Below are positions 1-8,880 of a stretch of DNA of 9,330 nt, one piece after another. The first letter of the stretch is position 1. Each line of letters begins with the position of its first letter. The DNA is taken from assembly GCA_035539855.1 (NCBI GenBank), contig DATLHO010000255.1, positions 1 through 9,330 of the forward strand, read 5' to 3'. This DNA comes from DATLHO01 sp035539855. GTDB lineage: Bacteria > Bacteroidota > Ignavibacteria > OLB7. Under the pieces are notes generated by a model that saw only the letters and a program-made list of their open reading frames with translations, did no database searches and was not told the DNA's origin. The position numbers and the translations under genes were made by a program.

Positions 1-139
1 CCAGACGATCATCGACACGCCCGAGACGATCAACAAGGATCCGTACGGCGAAGGCTGGCTCATCAAGATCGAGCCGGCAGGCGAGCCCTCGGCCGACATG
101 ATGGATTCCGCCACGTACCAGTCGACGACCGGCCACTGA
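1..139 (+). CDS. gcvH: Glycine cleavage system H protein, C-terminal part
   Basis: This is the 3' end of a gene that starts before the window. The frame with codons beginning at base 2 is open and ends with TGA at 137-139. It encodes the last 45 residues, including the GcvH signature NKDPYGEGWLIKIEP, followed by an acidic, alanine-poor tail. In the family (about 125-130 residues) this motif lies in the C-terminal third, after the lipoyl-lysine, which is therefore off the window. GcvH is the lipoylated shuttle protein of the cytoplasmic glycine cleavage complex. It receives the aminomethyl group from GcvP and presents it to GcvT and the lipoamide dehydrogenase. A hairpin terminator begins 24 bases after the stop. 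The partner gene gcvP is in the window but on the opposite strand, so the two are not co-transcribed. Confidence 0.92.
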   Translation, partial: QTIIDTPETINKDPYGEGWLIKIEPAGEPSADMMDSATYQSTTGH

Positions 140-163
140 CGAGACGACACATCGCACGAGCAC

Positions 164-196
164 ACGGGCCGCGGCAATGCCGCGGCCCGTTGCGTT
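164..196 (+). terminator. Hairpin terminator after gcvH
   Basis: The arms at 164-175 and 179-190 are perfect 12-bp reverse complements (core GGGCCGCGGC) around an AAT loop, followed by TGCGTTT. The downstream T-tract is short and broken, so termination efficiency is uncertain. Its position just past the gcvH stop supports a terminator role. The rest of 197-367 holds no recognisable gene or clear promoter. Confidence 0.72.
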
Positions 197-367
197 TGGA
201 GCTGTGCGAAAGTCCCAATGACGGTAACAGCTCCTCTCCTCGACCGTGCGACCGTCACTCCCGCGAAGCGTATTCACGTATGCGTCCGGGAATCCCTCTT
301 CCGCGGTAGCGGTTCCGTTCTGCAAGACCAACACACGCTCATGTATGACGCTGCGCGACGAGTGGCG

Positions 368-1558
368 ATGATGCCGAGGCACTGGATGCTGATGGGTCAG
401 CTGGCCCTATGCCTTCTGTGCCTTCCCTCGCCTGTCCTTGCGAATGCCGCACAGACACTGTTCCCTGGCGAATCGGCAATGGAGGTCGATCCACTGCTCG
501 AAGGAATTCGAATCGAGCATGAGGATCTCAACATCGATCTTCGTCGACTGGCGGATTCAGGGTGGGGTGTCATCGAGGCGCGCTATCATCTTCGGAATGT
601 GGGGAATCGCCGCAGGCTCACGCTGCGATTCGTCCTCGGCTCTGCGCTCCTGCAGGCTCAGAATTCGAATGAGTACACGTTTGCTCCCCGATCGTTCGAA
701 GCCTGGATTGACGGTTGGGGCATTCAAGGACTTTCGTACGACTCGCTCCTGGCACCCGTCGAGTGGCTGCCTCCGTCGACGACCCCGGCGATCGACGGCG
801 ACGGACCTCACGAATACGAGTCGGAGATCGCCTACGGCGCGCGCGCGAATGCGGCGGGTGAAACGGTCTATCCGGTTCACGTGCTGAGTTTCTCGGTTGA
901 GATCGATTCTGGACAGCACGAGCTTCGCGTTCGGTACCGGACGCGCCCCGCGCTCGCTACTGATCACTCGCCCGCGCAGCTCTGGCAGCTCGGCTACGTT
1001 CTTGCCCCGGCACGGCGCTGGGGTGGATTCGGTACACTCTCTGCGAAAGTGCTTCTGCCCCCAGCGTGGCTCGCCTCGGTCTTCCCATCCATGACGCGGC
1101 GCGGTGATACGTTGCACGCGGTCTGGCAGGGATTACCGTCCGATGCACTCGCGATTACCGTCCGCCACCCGTTACCGCGTTGGGTCCAATATCTCCCGGA
1201 AATCTTTGGAGTGGTGCTGGGCGTCCTGGCTCTTGCATTGGGTCACTTCGCCGTGCGCCGCGCGACGAGTTCCAGTGCCGTCGTGAAGAAGCGAGCCGCG
1301 CTTCGAACGACATTCCTCCCCGTGGTTACGAGCGGCATCGTAGCGCTCGCAATGCACTTCGGCTGGAGCATCGGCGAAGACATCTGGGACAATGCAGCCG
1401 CCAACCAGAAACCCGATCTCTACCTACACGGCTGTCTCTGGTACGTCGTAGCGATTCCAGCTTTGAGTCTTGCAGCGTTGCTCTATCTGGTACGGGTCGC
1501 ACGGCGCCGCGTGCACGAGCTTTCGAAAGAGGACTCACTGGAACCTCCCTCGGTCTGA
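368..1558 (+). CDS. Uncharacterised exported protein with three C-terminal membrane helices
   Basis: I do not recognise this protein with certainty. With the ATG at 368 it has 396 residues. Residues about 7-26 form a hydrophobic signal sequence (LALCLLCLPSPVLANA) that could be cleaved near Ala-Asn-Ala. A predicted extracytoplasmic, beta-rich domain of about 245 residues follows. Its early segment (EHEDLNIDLRRL, then VIEARYHLRNVGNRR) recalls the secreted DUF4424 type, but this is from memory and weak. Three hydrophobic helices follow at about 274-295, 316-334 and 354-375. Basic residues in the helix 1-2 loop (VRRATSSSAVVKKRAALR) and after helix 3 (RVARRRVHE) fit the positive-inside rule, placing the large domain outside and the tail in the cytoplasm. 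The frame is open from an ATG at 218, but those 50 residues do not look like protein. The ATG at 386 has GAGG six bases upstream but would remove the basic residues before the signal sequence, so 368 was chosen and the start is uncertain. The stop lies 10 bases from the stop of the opposing gene. GC is visibly below that of gcvP. Confidence 0.72.
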   Translation: MMPRHWMLMGQLALCLLCLPSPVLANAAQTLFPGESAMEVDPLLEGIRIEHEDLNIDLRRLADSGWGVIEARYHLRNVGNRRRLTLRFVLGSALLQAQNSNEYTFAPRSFEAWIDGWGIQGLSYDSLLAPVEWLPPSTTPAIDGDGPHEYESEIAYGARANAAGETVYPVHVLSFSVEIDSGQHELRVRYRTRPALATDHSPAQLWQLGYVLAPARRWGGFGTLSAKVLLPPAWLASVFPSMTRRGDTLHAVWQGLPSDALAITVRHPLPRWVQYLPEIFGVVLGVLALALGHFAVRRATSSSAVVKKRAALRTTFLPVVTSGIVALAMHFGWSIGEDIWDNAAANQKPDLYLHGCLWYVVAIPALSLAALLYLVRVARRRVHELSKEDSLEPPSV

Positions 1559-1568
1559 CCATGCACGA

Positions 1569-2342
1569 TCAGGTCGTTTTGTACAGGTACCAGCCACCCC
1601 CGATCGGCTCGACCAGGATGTATCGCTTCGGAGACATCACAGGTACGTCTCGGGGATTGGGAACGTACAGGAAGCCGACCTCGTTGTCGATCATGCCGTC
1701 GATGAGAACCAGGACGCAGCGCTCGCACTCGTCGACGGATCGGGCCAGTCTCCATGGAAACGTGAGGCTCGGTTGGGATCCAGTGTCGCCCGCGACCACC
1801 TGTTGTACGAGACTGTCAAGCACCGAACGGTTGGACCGGGCGAATTCCCGCAGGGTAGCATCAGATGAAGTGGCAAGCCGCATCCGCGCCAGGGTCAAAC
1901 GCTCCTCGAGTGTCAGCTCGGTCTGCGCTGCGAGTGTGTCTCGATAGTGGTAGTACAGTGGCGGCAGGGCCAATGATCGCATAGCGAGCACTTTCCAGCC
2001 TTCGGGCTGCTTCCGGAGAGACGCGTAAACGTCCGATGCTCCCGTCGACCAGGAGATCGTGATGGCATAGACCGAGTGATCGTCATCCGAATAAAGCTCT
2101 CGATACGAGGTCTGATCGTCACTCGACAGCCGCTCTCCGAACGATGGTCTTTCGGCATACGCCGACATCTCGCCCGCGTAGTATTCGGCACGATCCGGAA
2201 ATCCGTCGGGAGAATACAACTGCTCGACGATCCACCGCGCCGTTCCGCGGCCGGCGTCCGACGGTGGCACAATCTGGGCACAGAGCTGACTCGTCGCGCC
2301 ACCGATCAGGGCACAAACGATCCCGAGTGATTGAAGCATCAT
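1569..2342 (-). CDS. Uncharacterised secreted protein
   Basis: No named family is recognised. From the ATG at 2342 it has 257 residues. Residues 1-22 (MMLQSLGIVCALIGGATSQL) look like a signal peptide with likely cleavage after Leu-Cys-Ala. The cysteine is not in a proper lipobox, so a lipoprotein is unlikely. The middle (ITISWSTGASDVYASLRKQ, then EGWKVLAMRSLALP, about residues 95-127) has the strand and turn pattern of NTF2/SnoaL-like domains, a tentative reading. A helical charged stretch follows, then a CERC pair (Cys206 and Cys209), and an aromatic C-terminus (KRYILVEPIGGGWYLYKTT) that looks conserved-like and complete. An in-frame TTG at 2357 would add five residues. The ATG is preferred because AGGA lies seven bases before it and the signal peptide starts there. 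It is transcribed toward the membrane-protein gene at 368-1558, stop to stop. Base composition is lower in GC than gcvP. Confidence 0.72.
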   Translation of the reverse strand: MMLQSLGIVCALIGGATSQLCAQIVPPSDAGRGTARWIVEQLYSPDGFPDRAEYYAGEMSAYAERPSFGERLSSDDQTSYRELYSDDDHSVYAITISWSTGASDVYASLRKQPEGWKVLAMRSLALPPLYYHYRDTLAAQTELTLEERLTLARMRLATSSDATLREFARSNRSVLDSLVQQVVAGDTGSQPSLTFPWRLARSVDECERCVLVLIDGMIDNEVGFLYVPNPRDVPVMSPKRYILVEPIGGGWYLYKTT

Positions 2343-2365
2343 GGAGGAGTCCTGCAATCCGTCAC

Positions 2366-2373
2366 CAAAGGTA
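2366..2373 (-). promoter_or_regulatory. Candidate Bacteroidota-type -7 promoter element of the 1569-2342 gene
   Basis: The minus strand reads TACCTTTG here, an exact match to TAnnTTTG, the -7 element used by the primary sigma factor of Bacteroidota. It lies 23 bases upstream of the ATG at 2342. No clear TTG -33 element is seen 19-20 bases further upstream, so only half of the promoter is supported. Confidence 0.35.
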
Positions 2374-2436
2374 GAGATTTCGGACCATCACCTCGCCGTC
2401 GACCGCTTCATTCGCCACGGCTACCGCCGAAGATCG

Positions 2437-2464
2437 ATTCCCGCTTCGCTCCGCTCGCGAGAAT
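2437..2464. repeat. Imperfect inverted repeat resembling a dispersed intergenic repeat
   Basis: The arms ATTCCCGC (2437-2444) and GCGAGAAT (2457-2464) pair at 7 of 8 positions around a pyrimidine/CG-rich loop, and the right arm runs on into GACGGA. The form ATTCC-CGCTTCGCTC-GGAATGAC is one I associate with short repeats scattered between genes in several high-GC genomes. Only one copy is present in this window, so repeat status is inferred. Confidence 0.45.
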
Positions 2465-2536
2465 GACGGAGTCCGCGCCGCAGGCGCGAACAGAAGTGCC
2501 CCACCGCAAAAGCGACAGGGCACCGAACTCCTGGCT

Positions 2537-2562
2537 CCCCCTCTCCGAATTCGGAGAGGGGG
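2537..2562. repeat. 26-bp perfect palindrome centred on GAATTC, repeat-like and possibly a terminator
   Basis: Bases 2537-2562 are perfectly self-complementary (CCCCCTCTCC on the left, GGAGAGGGGG on the right, GAATTC at the centre). It lies 15 bases past the gcvP stop on the minus strand, followed on the plus strand by GCTGGGAGGGTGAGG. CCCCTCTCC/GGAGAGGGG followed by a G-rich CTGGGAGGGTGAGG tail recalls a repeat found between genes in many unrelated bacterial genomes. A hairpin here could also end gcvP transcription, although there is no T-tract on either side. Confidence 0.55.
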
Positions 2563-2577
2563 CTGGGAGGGTGAGGT

Positions 2578-5469
<2,892 letters not shown>

Positions 5470-5503
5470 CGGTCGTTGCCTGCGGTTGATTGGTCGAAGG
5501 GAA

Positions 5504-5515
5504 ACGTGATCACGT
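5504..5515. promoter_or_regulatory. 12-bp palindrome, candidate operator upstream of gcvP
   Basis: ACGTGATCACGT is perfectly self-complementary. It lies 35 bases before the gcvP ATG and just downstream of the candidate -7 element at 5524-5531, so it would cover the expected transcription start. That placement suits a repressor site. The cognate regulator is not in the window and cannot be named. The site also overlaps a TTGACG hexamer on the minus strand (5513-5518) that could be a sigma-70-like -35 box, but no good -10 follows it. Confidence 0.4.
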
Positions 5516-5523
5516 CAAGAAAA

Positions 5524-5531
5524 CAAAATTA
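5524..5531 (-). promoter_or_regulatory. Candidate Bacteroidota-type -7 promoter element of gcvP
   Basis: The minus strand reads TAATTTTG, an exact match to TAnnTTTG, in an AT-rich patch unusual for this GC-rich region and 54 bases upstream of the gcvP start. Transcription would begin near 5515-5520. Upstream, where a TTG -33 element is expected, only the near match TTCG is seen. No glycine riboswitch fits in the short leader that would result. Confidence 0.45.
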
Positions 5532-5579
5532 CACCGGGATGCCCGCGCGAACGGTTGCTTTGCGTATCGCCCTCAACGA

Positions 5580-5613
5580 CGACAGGCCCCCCACGCTCGC
5601 GGAAGGCCTGTCG
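5580..5613 (-). terminator. Hairpin terminator after the ferredoxin gene
   Basis: The arms CGACAGGCC (5580-5588) and GGCCTGTCG (5605-5613) are perfect 9-bp reverse complements, and inner C-G pairs can extend the stem. The hairpin lies 22 bases past the ferredoxin stop on the minus strand and upstream of the gcvP promoter candidate. There is no U-tract, so it may be a weak or factor-assisted terminator. Confidence 0.6.
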
Positions 5614-5635
5614 GACTGTCGTGTTTCGCCGGCGA

Positions 5636-5983
5636 CTAACCGCGTAGACGCTCGGCGTCGATGAGATTGAGGTACTCGACCTTGAGCTCGAGCTCCTCCT
5701 TCGACTCGACGACGTTCGGATCCGGCAGACACACGTCGACCGGGCAGACCGCCGCGCACTGCGGCTCGTCATGGAAGCCGATGCACTCGGTGCACTTGTC
5801 CGGGACGATGTAGAAGTAATCGGCCGACCAGAATCCGGTCGCACCGCTCGGCGCAGGATCGTTGCCGCCGTAGGTGACGCCGGCCATCGACCAGCTCGCC
5901 CCGCCCTCGTAGATCGCCGTGTTCGGACACTCGGGCTCGCAGGCGCCGCAGTTGATGCAGTCGGTCGTGATGTAGATTGCCAT
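5636..5983 (-). CDS. Two-cluster [4Fe-4S] ferredoxin
   Basis: This is a 115-residue cytoplasmic electron carrier. The first cluster motif is CINCGACEPECP (Cys9, 12, 15 and 19, followed by Pro). The second is CTECIGFHDEPQCAAVCP (Cys64, 67, 76 and 80), with eight residues between its second and third cysteines instead of two, as in Allochromatium-type ferredoxins. Cys85 is an extra cysteine. About 44 residues separate the two motifs, including a Gly/Ser-rich stretch (TYGGNDPAPSGATGFWSA), longer than in a minimal bacterial ferredoxin. The C-terminus is a short acidic helix. I associate this layout with Bacteroidota-like genomes. GAGGT lies about ten bases before the ATG at 5983. The DUF309 gene upstream on the same strand ends 36 bases earlier, so the two are probably co-transcribed. 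The redox partner is not identifiable here, and the neighbouring gcvP does not itself need a ferredoxin. Confidence 0.93.
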   Translation of the reverse strand: MAIYITTDCINCGACEPECPNTAIYEGGASWSMAGVTYGGNDPAPSGATGFWSADYFYIVPDKCTECIGFHDEPQCAAVCPVDVCLPDPNVVESKEELELKVEYLNLIDAERLRG

Positions 5984-6019
5984 TTCCGTTTTACCTCGGA
6001 AAGAATGTATGTGATTCCT

Positions 6020-6436
6020 TCACGCTCCTCTTGAACCTGAATCGTCCGAGTCTGGCGAGATCGACGGGTCCGGTCGGTAGTCGATGCCGGGTACGAGTGC
6101 GGGATCGAACTGGAAGTCTCCTGTGTCGAGGCCCAGCGCAACCGCATCACGCAGTCGCTCCAGTCCCCTGTTGAGCGCCTCGACGTCGACCCCCTCGAAC
6201 GAGGGACGGTACGCCGAGAGCTTCTCGAGGCCCCGCGAGAGCTGGCTGAAAGCCCCGCGCGGATTGCCGCTCATGCTGTGAAACACACCGACCGCGGATT
6301 GGATGAGCCCCTGCAGGAAGACCTTGCGATCGCCCCGCGAATCCATCCAGAGCTCCTCGAAGGTGTCGTGACACTCGAAGAACTCTCCGCGATTGAACTC
6401 GGCGACGCCGAGCTCGAACTGTTCCCGGTAGCTCAC
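6020..6436 (-). CDS. DUF309 domain protein
   Basis: This is a 138-residue protein of the DUF309 family, whose biochemical role is unknown. The diagnostic N-terminal motif is FNRGEFFECHDTFEELW (residues 14-30), followed by FLQGLIQSAVGVFH (40-53), then GNPRGA and SRGLEKL in a mostly helical fold. The conserved His23, Glu27/28 and His53 are all present, a pattern that could bind a metal, though this is inference. The last 20 residues are acidic and Ser-rich and lie outside the domain. Translation starts at GTG (6436) without a clear ribosome binding site. The gene is first in a probable two-gene transcript with the ferredoxin and diverges from the metalloprotease gene, with 83 bases between the two starts. 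Confidence 0.9.
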   Translation of the reverse strand: MSYREQFELGVAEFNRGEFFECHDTFEELWMDSRGDRKVFLQGLIQSAVGVFHSMSGNPRGAFSQLSRGLEKLSAYRPSFEGVDVEALNRGLERLRDAVALGLDTGDFQFDPALVPGIDYRPDPSISPDSDDSGSRGA

Positions 6437-6519
6437 GTTGCGAAAATTACGGGATCGACTCCCGCCACGTTCTCGCTATGTAAATTCATTCTTGATAGTC
6501 ACACTTTTCGTTTGCCTCC
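6437..6519. promoter_or_regulatory. Divergent promoter region between the DUF309 and metalloprotease genes
   Basis: This 83-base spacer separates two divergent starts and is more AT-rich than its flanks (TATGTAAATTCATTCTTGATAG at 6477-6498; AAAATTA at 6443-6449). It must hold promoters for both genes, but no hexamer pair with proper spacing stands out in either direction. A small inverted repeat, CGGGA-TCGAC-TCCCG (6450-6464), lies near the DUF309 start and could be an operator or a leader hairpin. Neither start has an obvious Shine-Dalgarno sequence. Confidence 0.35.
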
Positions 6520-8874
6520 GTGCTTCGACTCTCCCGCCTCTCGGGCATCTCTCCGTGGATCTGGACCGCCCTCCTCTTCGCGCTCCTGGCGATCGCCGTC
6601 CAGTACCTTCCGCTGACACGCGAGCTGCACTACGAGCTCTCCGCCGTCGCCGCGCTGTGGACGAGCCTCGGCGTCGGCCTGGCCGCGCTCGTCGCCGCGC
6701 GGCGCCAGCGCGATCGTGCCTCGGCGGGCGACGAGACGATGCGTGCGCTCGGTCCGGCGCTCGCGACCACGGCCGCTCCGCTGCTCGTCGCGCTCGTCGC
6801 CAATCTGCTTCGGGGTACCTGCGGGCTTTGTGAGGGGATGCTCTGGTACGTGCTTCTCGTCCCGCCGAGCGCGTTCATCGCCCTGGCCGTCGCGAGACTC
6901 TCACGCAACCTCACGCGCCGGCGCTGGCTGCAGGCGGTCTGGTTCCTCGCGCTCTGGGGAGCGCCCATGCTGCGGGGCGCGATCGAGGCGCTGACCGGAC
7001 CGCACATCTACCTCTACGCGTGGCAGATCGGGTTCTTCCCCGGCGGCTCGTGGGATCCGGAGCTGCCGATCACGCCGCTGCTGCTGCTCTACCGCGCTTC
7101 CCACGTGCTCATCGCCGCGCTGCTCGTGCTCGTGCTCGCATCGATCGAGGCGACGCGCTCCGGACGGACGCGTCCTCGCGGGGCGGTCCTGCTGCCGGCG
7201 GCCATGGCCGCGGCCATCGTGATGGCGCTCTACCCTCTGCGCTCGGAGATGGGACTTGCGCGCACCGACTCCTGGCTGCGTGCGACGCTCGGCGATTCGG
7301 TCCGCACGCGCTACGCGACGATCTACTACGATGCGACCTCGACCGACTCGCTCGACATATGGCGGGCGGCGAACTACACCGACTTCTATGTCTGGCACCA
7401 GGCGCGCGCGATCGGACTCGAGGCCCGACAGATCGAGCCGATCACGTTCTACGCCTTCGCCTCCGGAGCCGAGCAGAAGCGGCTCGTCGGCACGAGCTCG
7501 GCGAGCTTCACGAAACCCTGGCGGCGCACGCTGAACCTGTCGTTCGATCGCGTGGAAGCGACGCTCGAGCACGAGCTCGCCCACATCGTGCTCGAGCCAT
7601 ACGGCAACCTGCTCGGCATCTCGTGGTCGAACGGGATCCTCGAAGGATCCGCCGTCGCGATCGAGCACGCGGACGACGCGGGGCGTCTGCACCGGCTCGC
7701 CCGCGCGGCTTATGACGCCGGCCTGGCCCCACCGGTGACGCGCGTGATGAGCGCGTCGGGCTTCGCGTCGCACCGCGCCTCGCTCAGCTACACGATCGCC
7801 GGCTCGTTCTGCCGCTGGCTTCTCGATACCCACGGTCCGCGGCGGTTCCGGCGAGCATACGCCTCGGGCGACCTCGCCGAGCACTACGACCGCAGCCTCG
7901 ACTCGCTCGCGGCGGACCACGCGCGCTTCCTCGCGGCCCTGCCGCCGACCGACCCGGAGCTGGGCACGACCGTGCGCTCGCTGTTCGGCGGCGGATCGTT
8001 CTTCCTGCAGCGCTGTCTCCGCCGGACCGCGACGCTCAGCGGAGAGGGCTATCGCGCGCTCGGTGAGGAGCGCTACGACGACGCGCTGGAGCACTTCCGC
8101 GCGTCGTTACGCGAGGGCATCACCGCGGGCGCGCGCGCCGGGATCATCCGCACGCTACACTCCGCCGGGCGCTACGACGAGCTCGTGGATTCGATGGCGG
8201 TGTACGTCGATCGCGACAGCCTCGGCTACCAGTTGCTGGCGCTTCGCATCGAGCTCAGCGACGCTCTGCGTCCCGGCGCCGAGCGCGACGAGATCCTCCG
8301 GTCGATGCTTCGAGTCGCGCCCGACGAGTGGACGCGCGCCCGAGCCGCAATGCGGCTGCTGCTCGCTGGCGAACGGGACTCGGTGACCCGGCGGTCGCCG
8401 GAGATGATCGACTACTTCCGGCGGCCGATGTCGGTCGCGGCACGCATCGCGATGCTGGCGTCGATCGACGCGCACGACACGTCGCTCGACCTCGGCTCAC
8501 GCGCGCTGCTGCGCCTCATGCGCGCGCAGCAGCAGGGGCGTTCGTCGCCCGTGCTCGCGGTGGCGCAGGTCCCGTCGCGCGTGCTCGACTCGTCAGTCGG
8601 CGACGCGACCGCGGACTTCGCGGCATGCGCTCTGCTGCGCACGCTCAACGACGCGCACGCGCTACGGATCTCGGCCGACGGACGCCTCGACGCAACGGAG
8701 CGGCGCGAGGGCCTCCACTGGATCGAAGCCGCATACCGATCGCTCTCACCGGCGCCGCGCGCGGCCTGGCCGGGCGAGCTCGTGCTGGCGGATCGACCAC
8801 GTGCGACCTTTGCGGCGTTTCTTCAGTACCTCGACTGGCATGGCGCCATCGCGACTCCGCGGGCCCGCCGTTGA
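6520..8874 (+). CDS. Seven-helix membrane protein with a gluzincin-type metallopeptidase domain and helical repeats
   Basis: This 784-residue protein looks like a membrane-anchored zinc peptidase. About seven hydrophobic helices lie at residues 13-30, 41-60, 78-97, 107-127, 137-153, 183-208 and 222-240. Basic loops after helices 2 (ARRQRDR), 4 (RLSRNLTRRR) and 6 (RSGRTRPR) fit an N-in topology that puts the rest of the protein outside the cytoplasm. The predicted external loops carry CGLC (101-104) and GFFPGG (171-176). The peptidase core has HELAH (351-355) and, 20 residues on, GILEGSAVAIE with Glu375 as likely third zinc ligand. It is followed by YTIAGSFCRWLLDTHGPRRFRRAY (about 423-446), typical of peptidase-MA-like gluzincins. 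From about 508 onward the protein is alpha-helical and tetratricopeptide-like (GYRALGEERYDDALEHFRASL, then AGIIRTLHSAGRYDEL). The substrate is unknown. GTG at 6520 is the only possible start before an in-frame stop at 6496, and no ribosome binding site is evident. The gene ends seven bases before a strong terminator. Confidence 0.85.
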   Translation: MLRLSRLSGISPWIWTALLFALLAIAVQYLPLTRELHYELSAVAALWTSLGVGLAALVAARRQRDRASAGDETMRALGPALATTAAPLLVALVANLLRGTCGLCEGMLWYVLLVPPSAFIALAVARLSRNLTRRRWLQAVWFLALWGAPMLRGAIEALTGPHIYLYAWQIGFFPGGSWDPELPITPLLLLYRASHVLIAALLVLVLASIEATRSGRTRPRGAVLLPAAMAAAIVMALYPLRSEMGLARTDSWLRATLGDSVRTRYATIYYDATSTDSLDIWRAANYTDFYVWHQARAIGLEARQIEPITFYAFASGAEQKRLVGTSSASFTKPWRRTLNLSFDRVEATLEHELAHIVLEPYGNLLGISWSNGILEGSAVAIEHADDAGRLHRLARAAYDAGLAPPVTRVMSASGFASHRASLSYTIAGSFCRWLLDTHGPRRFRRAYASGDLAEHYDRSLDSLAADHARFLAALPPTDPELGTTVRSLFGGGSFFLQRCLRRTATLSGEGYRALGEERYDDALEHFRASLREGITAGARAGIIRTLHSAGRYDELVDSMAVYVDRDSLGYQLLALRIELSDALRPGAERDEILRSMLRVAPDEWTRARAAMRLLLAGERDSVTRRSPEMIDYFRRPMSVAARIAMLASIDAHDTSLDLGSRALLRLMRAQQQGRSSPVLAVAQVPSRVLDSSVGDATADFAACALLRTLNDAHALRISADGRLDATERREGLHWIEAAYRSLSPAPRAAWPGELVLADRPRATFAAFLQYLDWHGAIATPRARR

Positions 8875-8880
8875 TAACGG

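Noticed and set aside
218..367. The extended N-terminus of the first unknown gene from the ATG at 218.
   Set aside because: The 50 extra residues are not protein-like, have no ribosome binding site and would bury the signal peptide. The ATG at 368 gives a normal export signal.
1180..1947. A 255-codon plus-strand frame crossing the junction of the two unknown genes.
   Set aside because: It covers the ends of two better-supported genes, is Arg/Ser-rich and lacks secondary-structure-like periodicity.
2343..2577. An insertion sequence or transposon end in the spacer downstream of gcvP.
   Set aside because: The inverted repeats are short, unlike each other, have no flanking target duplications that I can see, and no transposase frame is present.
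5470..5535. A glycine riboswitch in the gcvP leader.
   Set aside because: The leader implied by the candidate promoter is about 50 bases and shows none of the conserved stems of the aptamer, which needs roughly 100 bases or more.
5515..6150. A 211-codon minus-strand frame spanning the ferredoxin gene.
   Set aside because: It overlaps the ferredoxin in another frame, is dominated by Ser/Arg/Thr and ignores both cysteine cluster motifs, which are intact in the real frame.
6901..8094. A 397-codon open frame on the minus strand opposite the metalloprotease gene.
   Set aside because: It is Arg/Glu/Val-rich antisense to a gene with clear membrane helices and an HExxH motif, and has no coherent fold.
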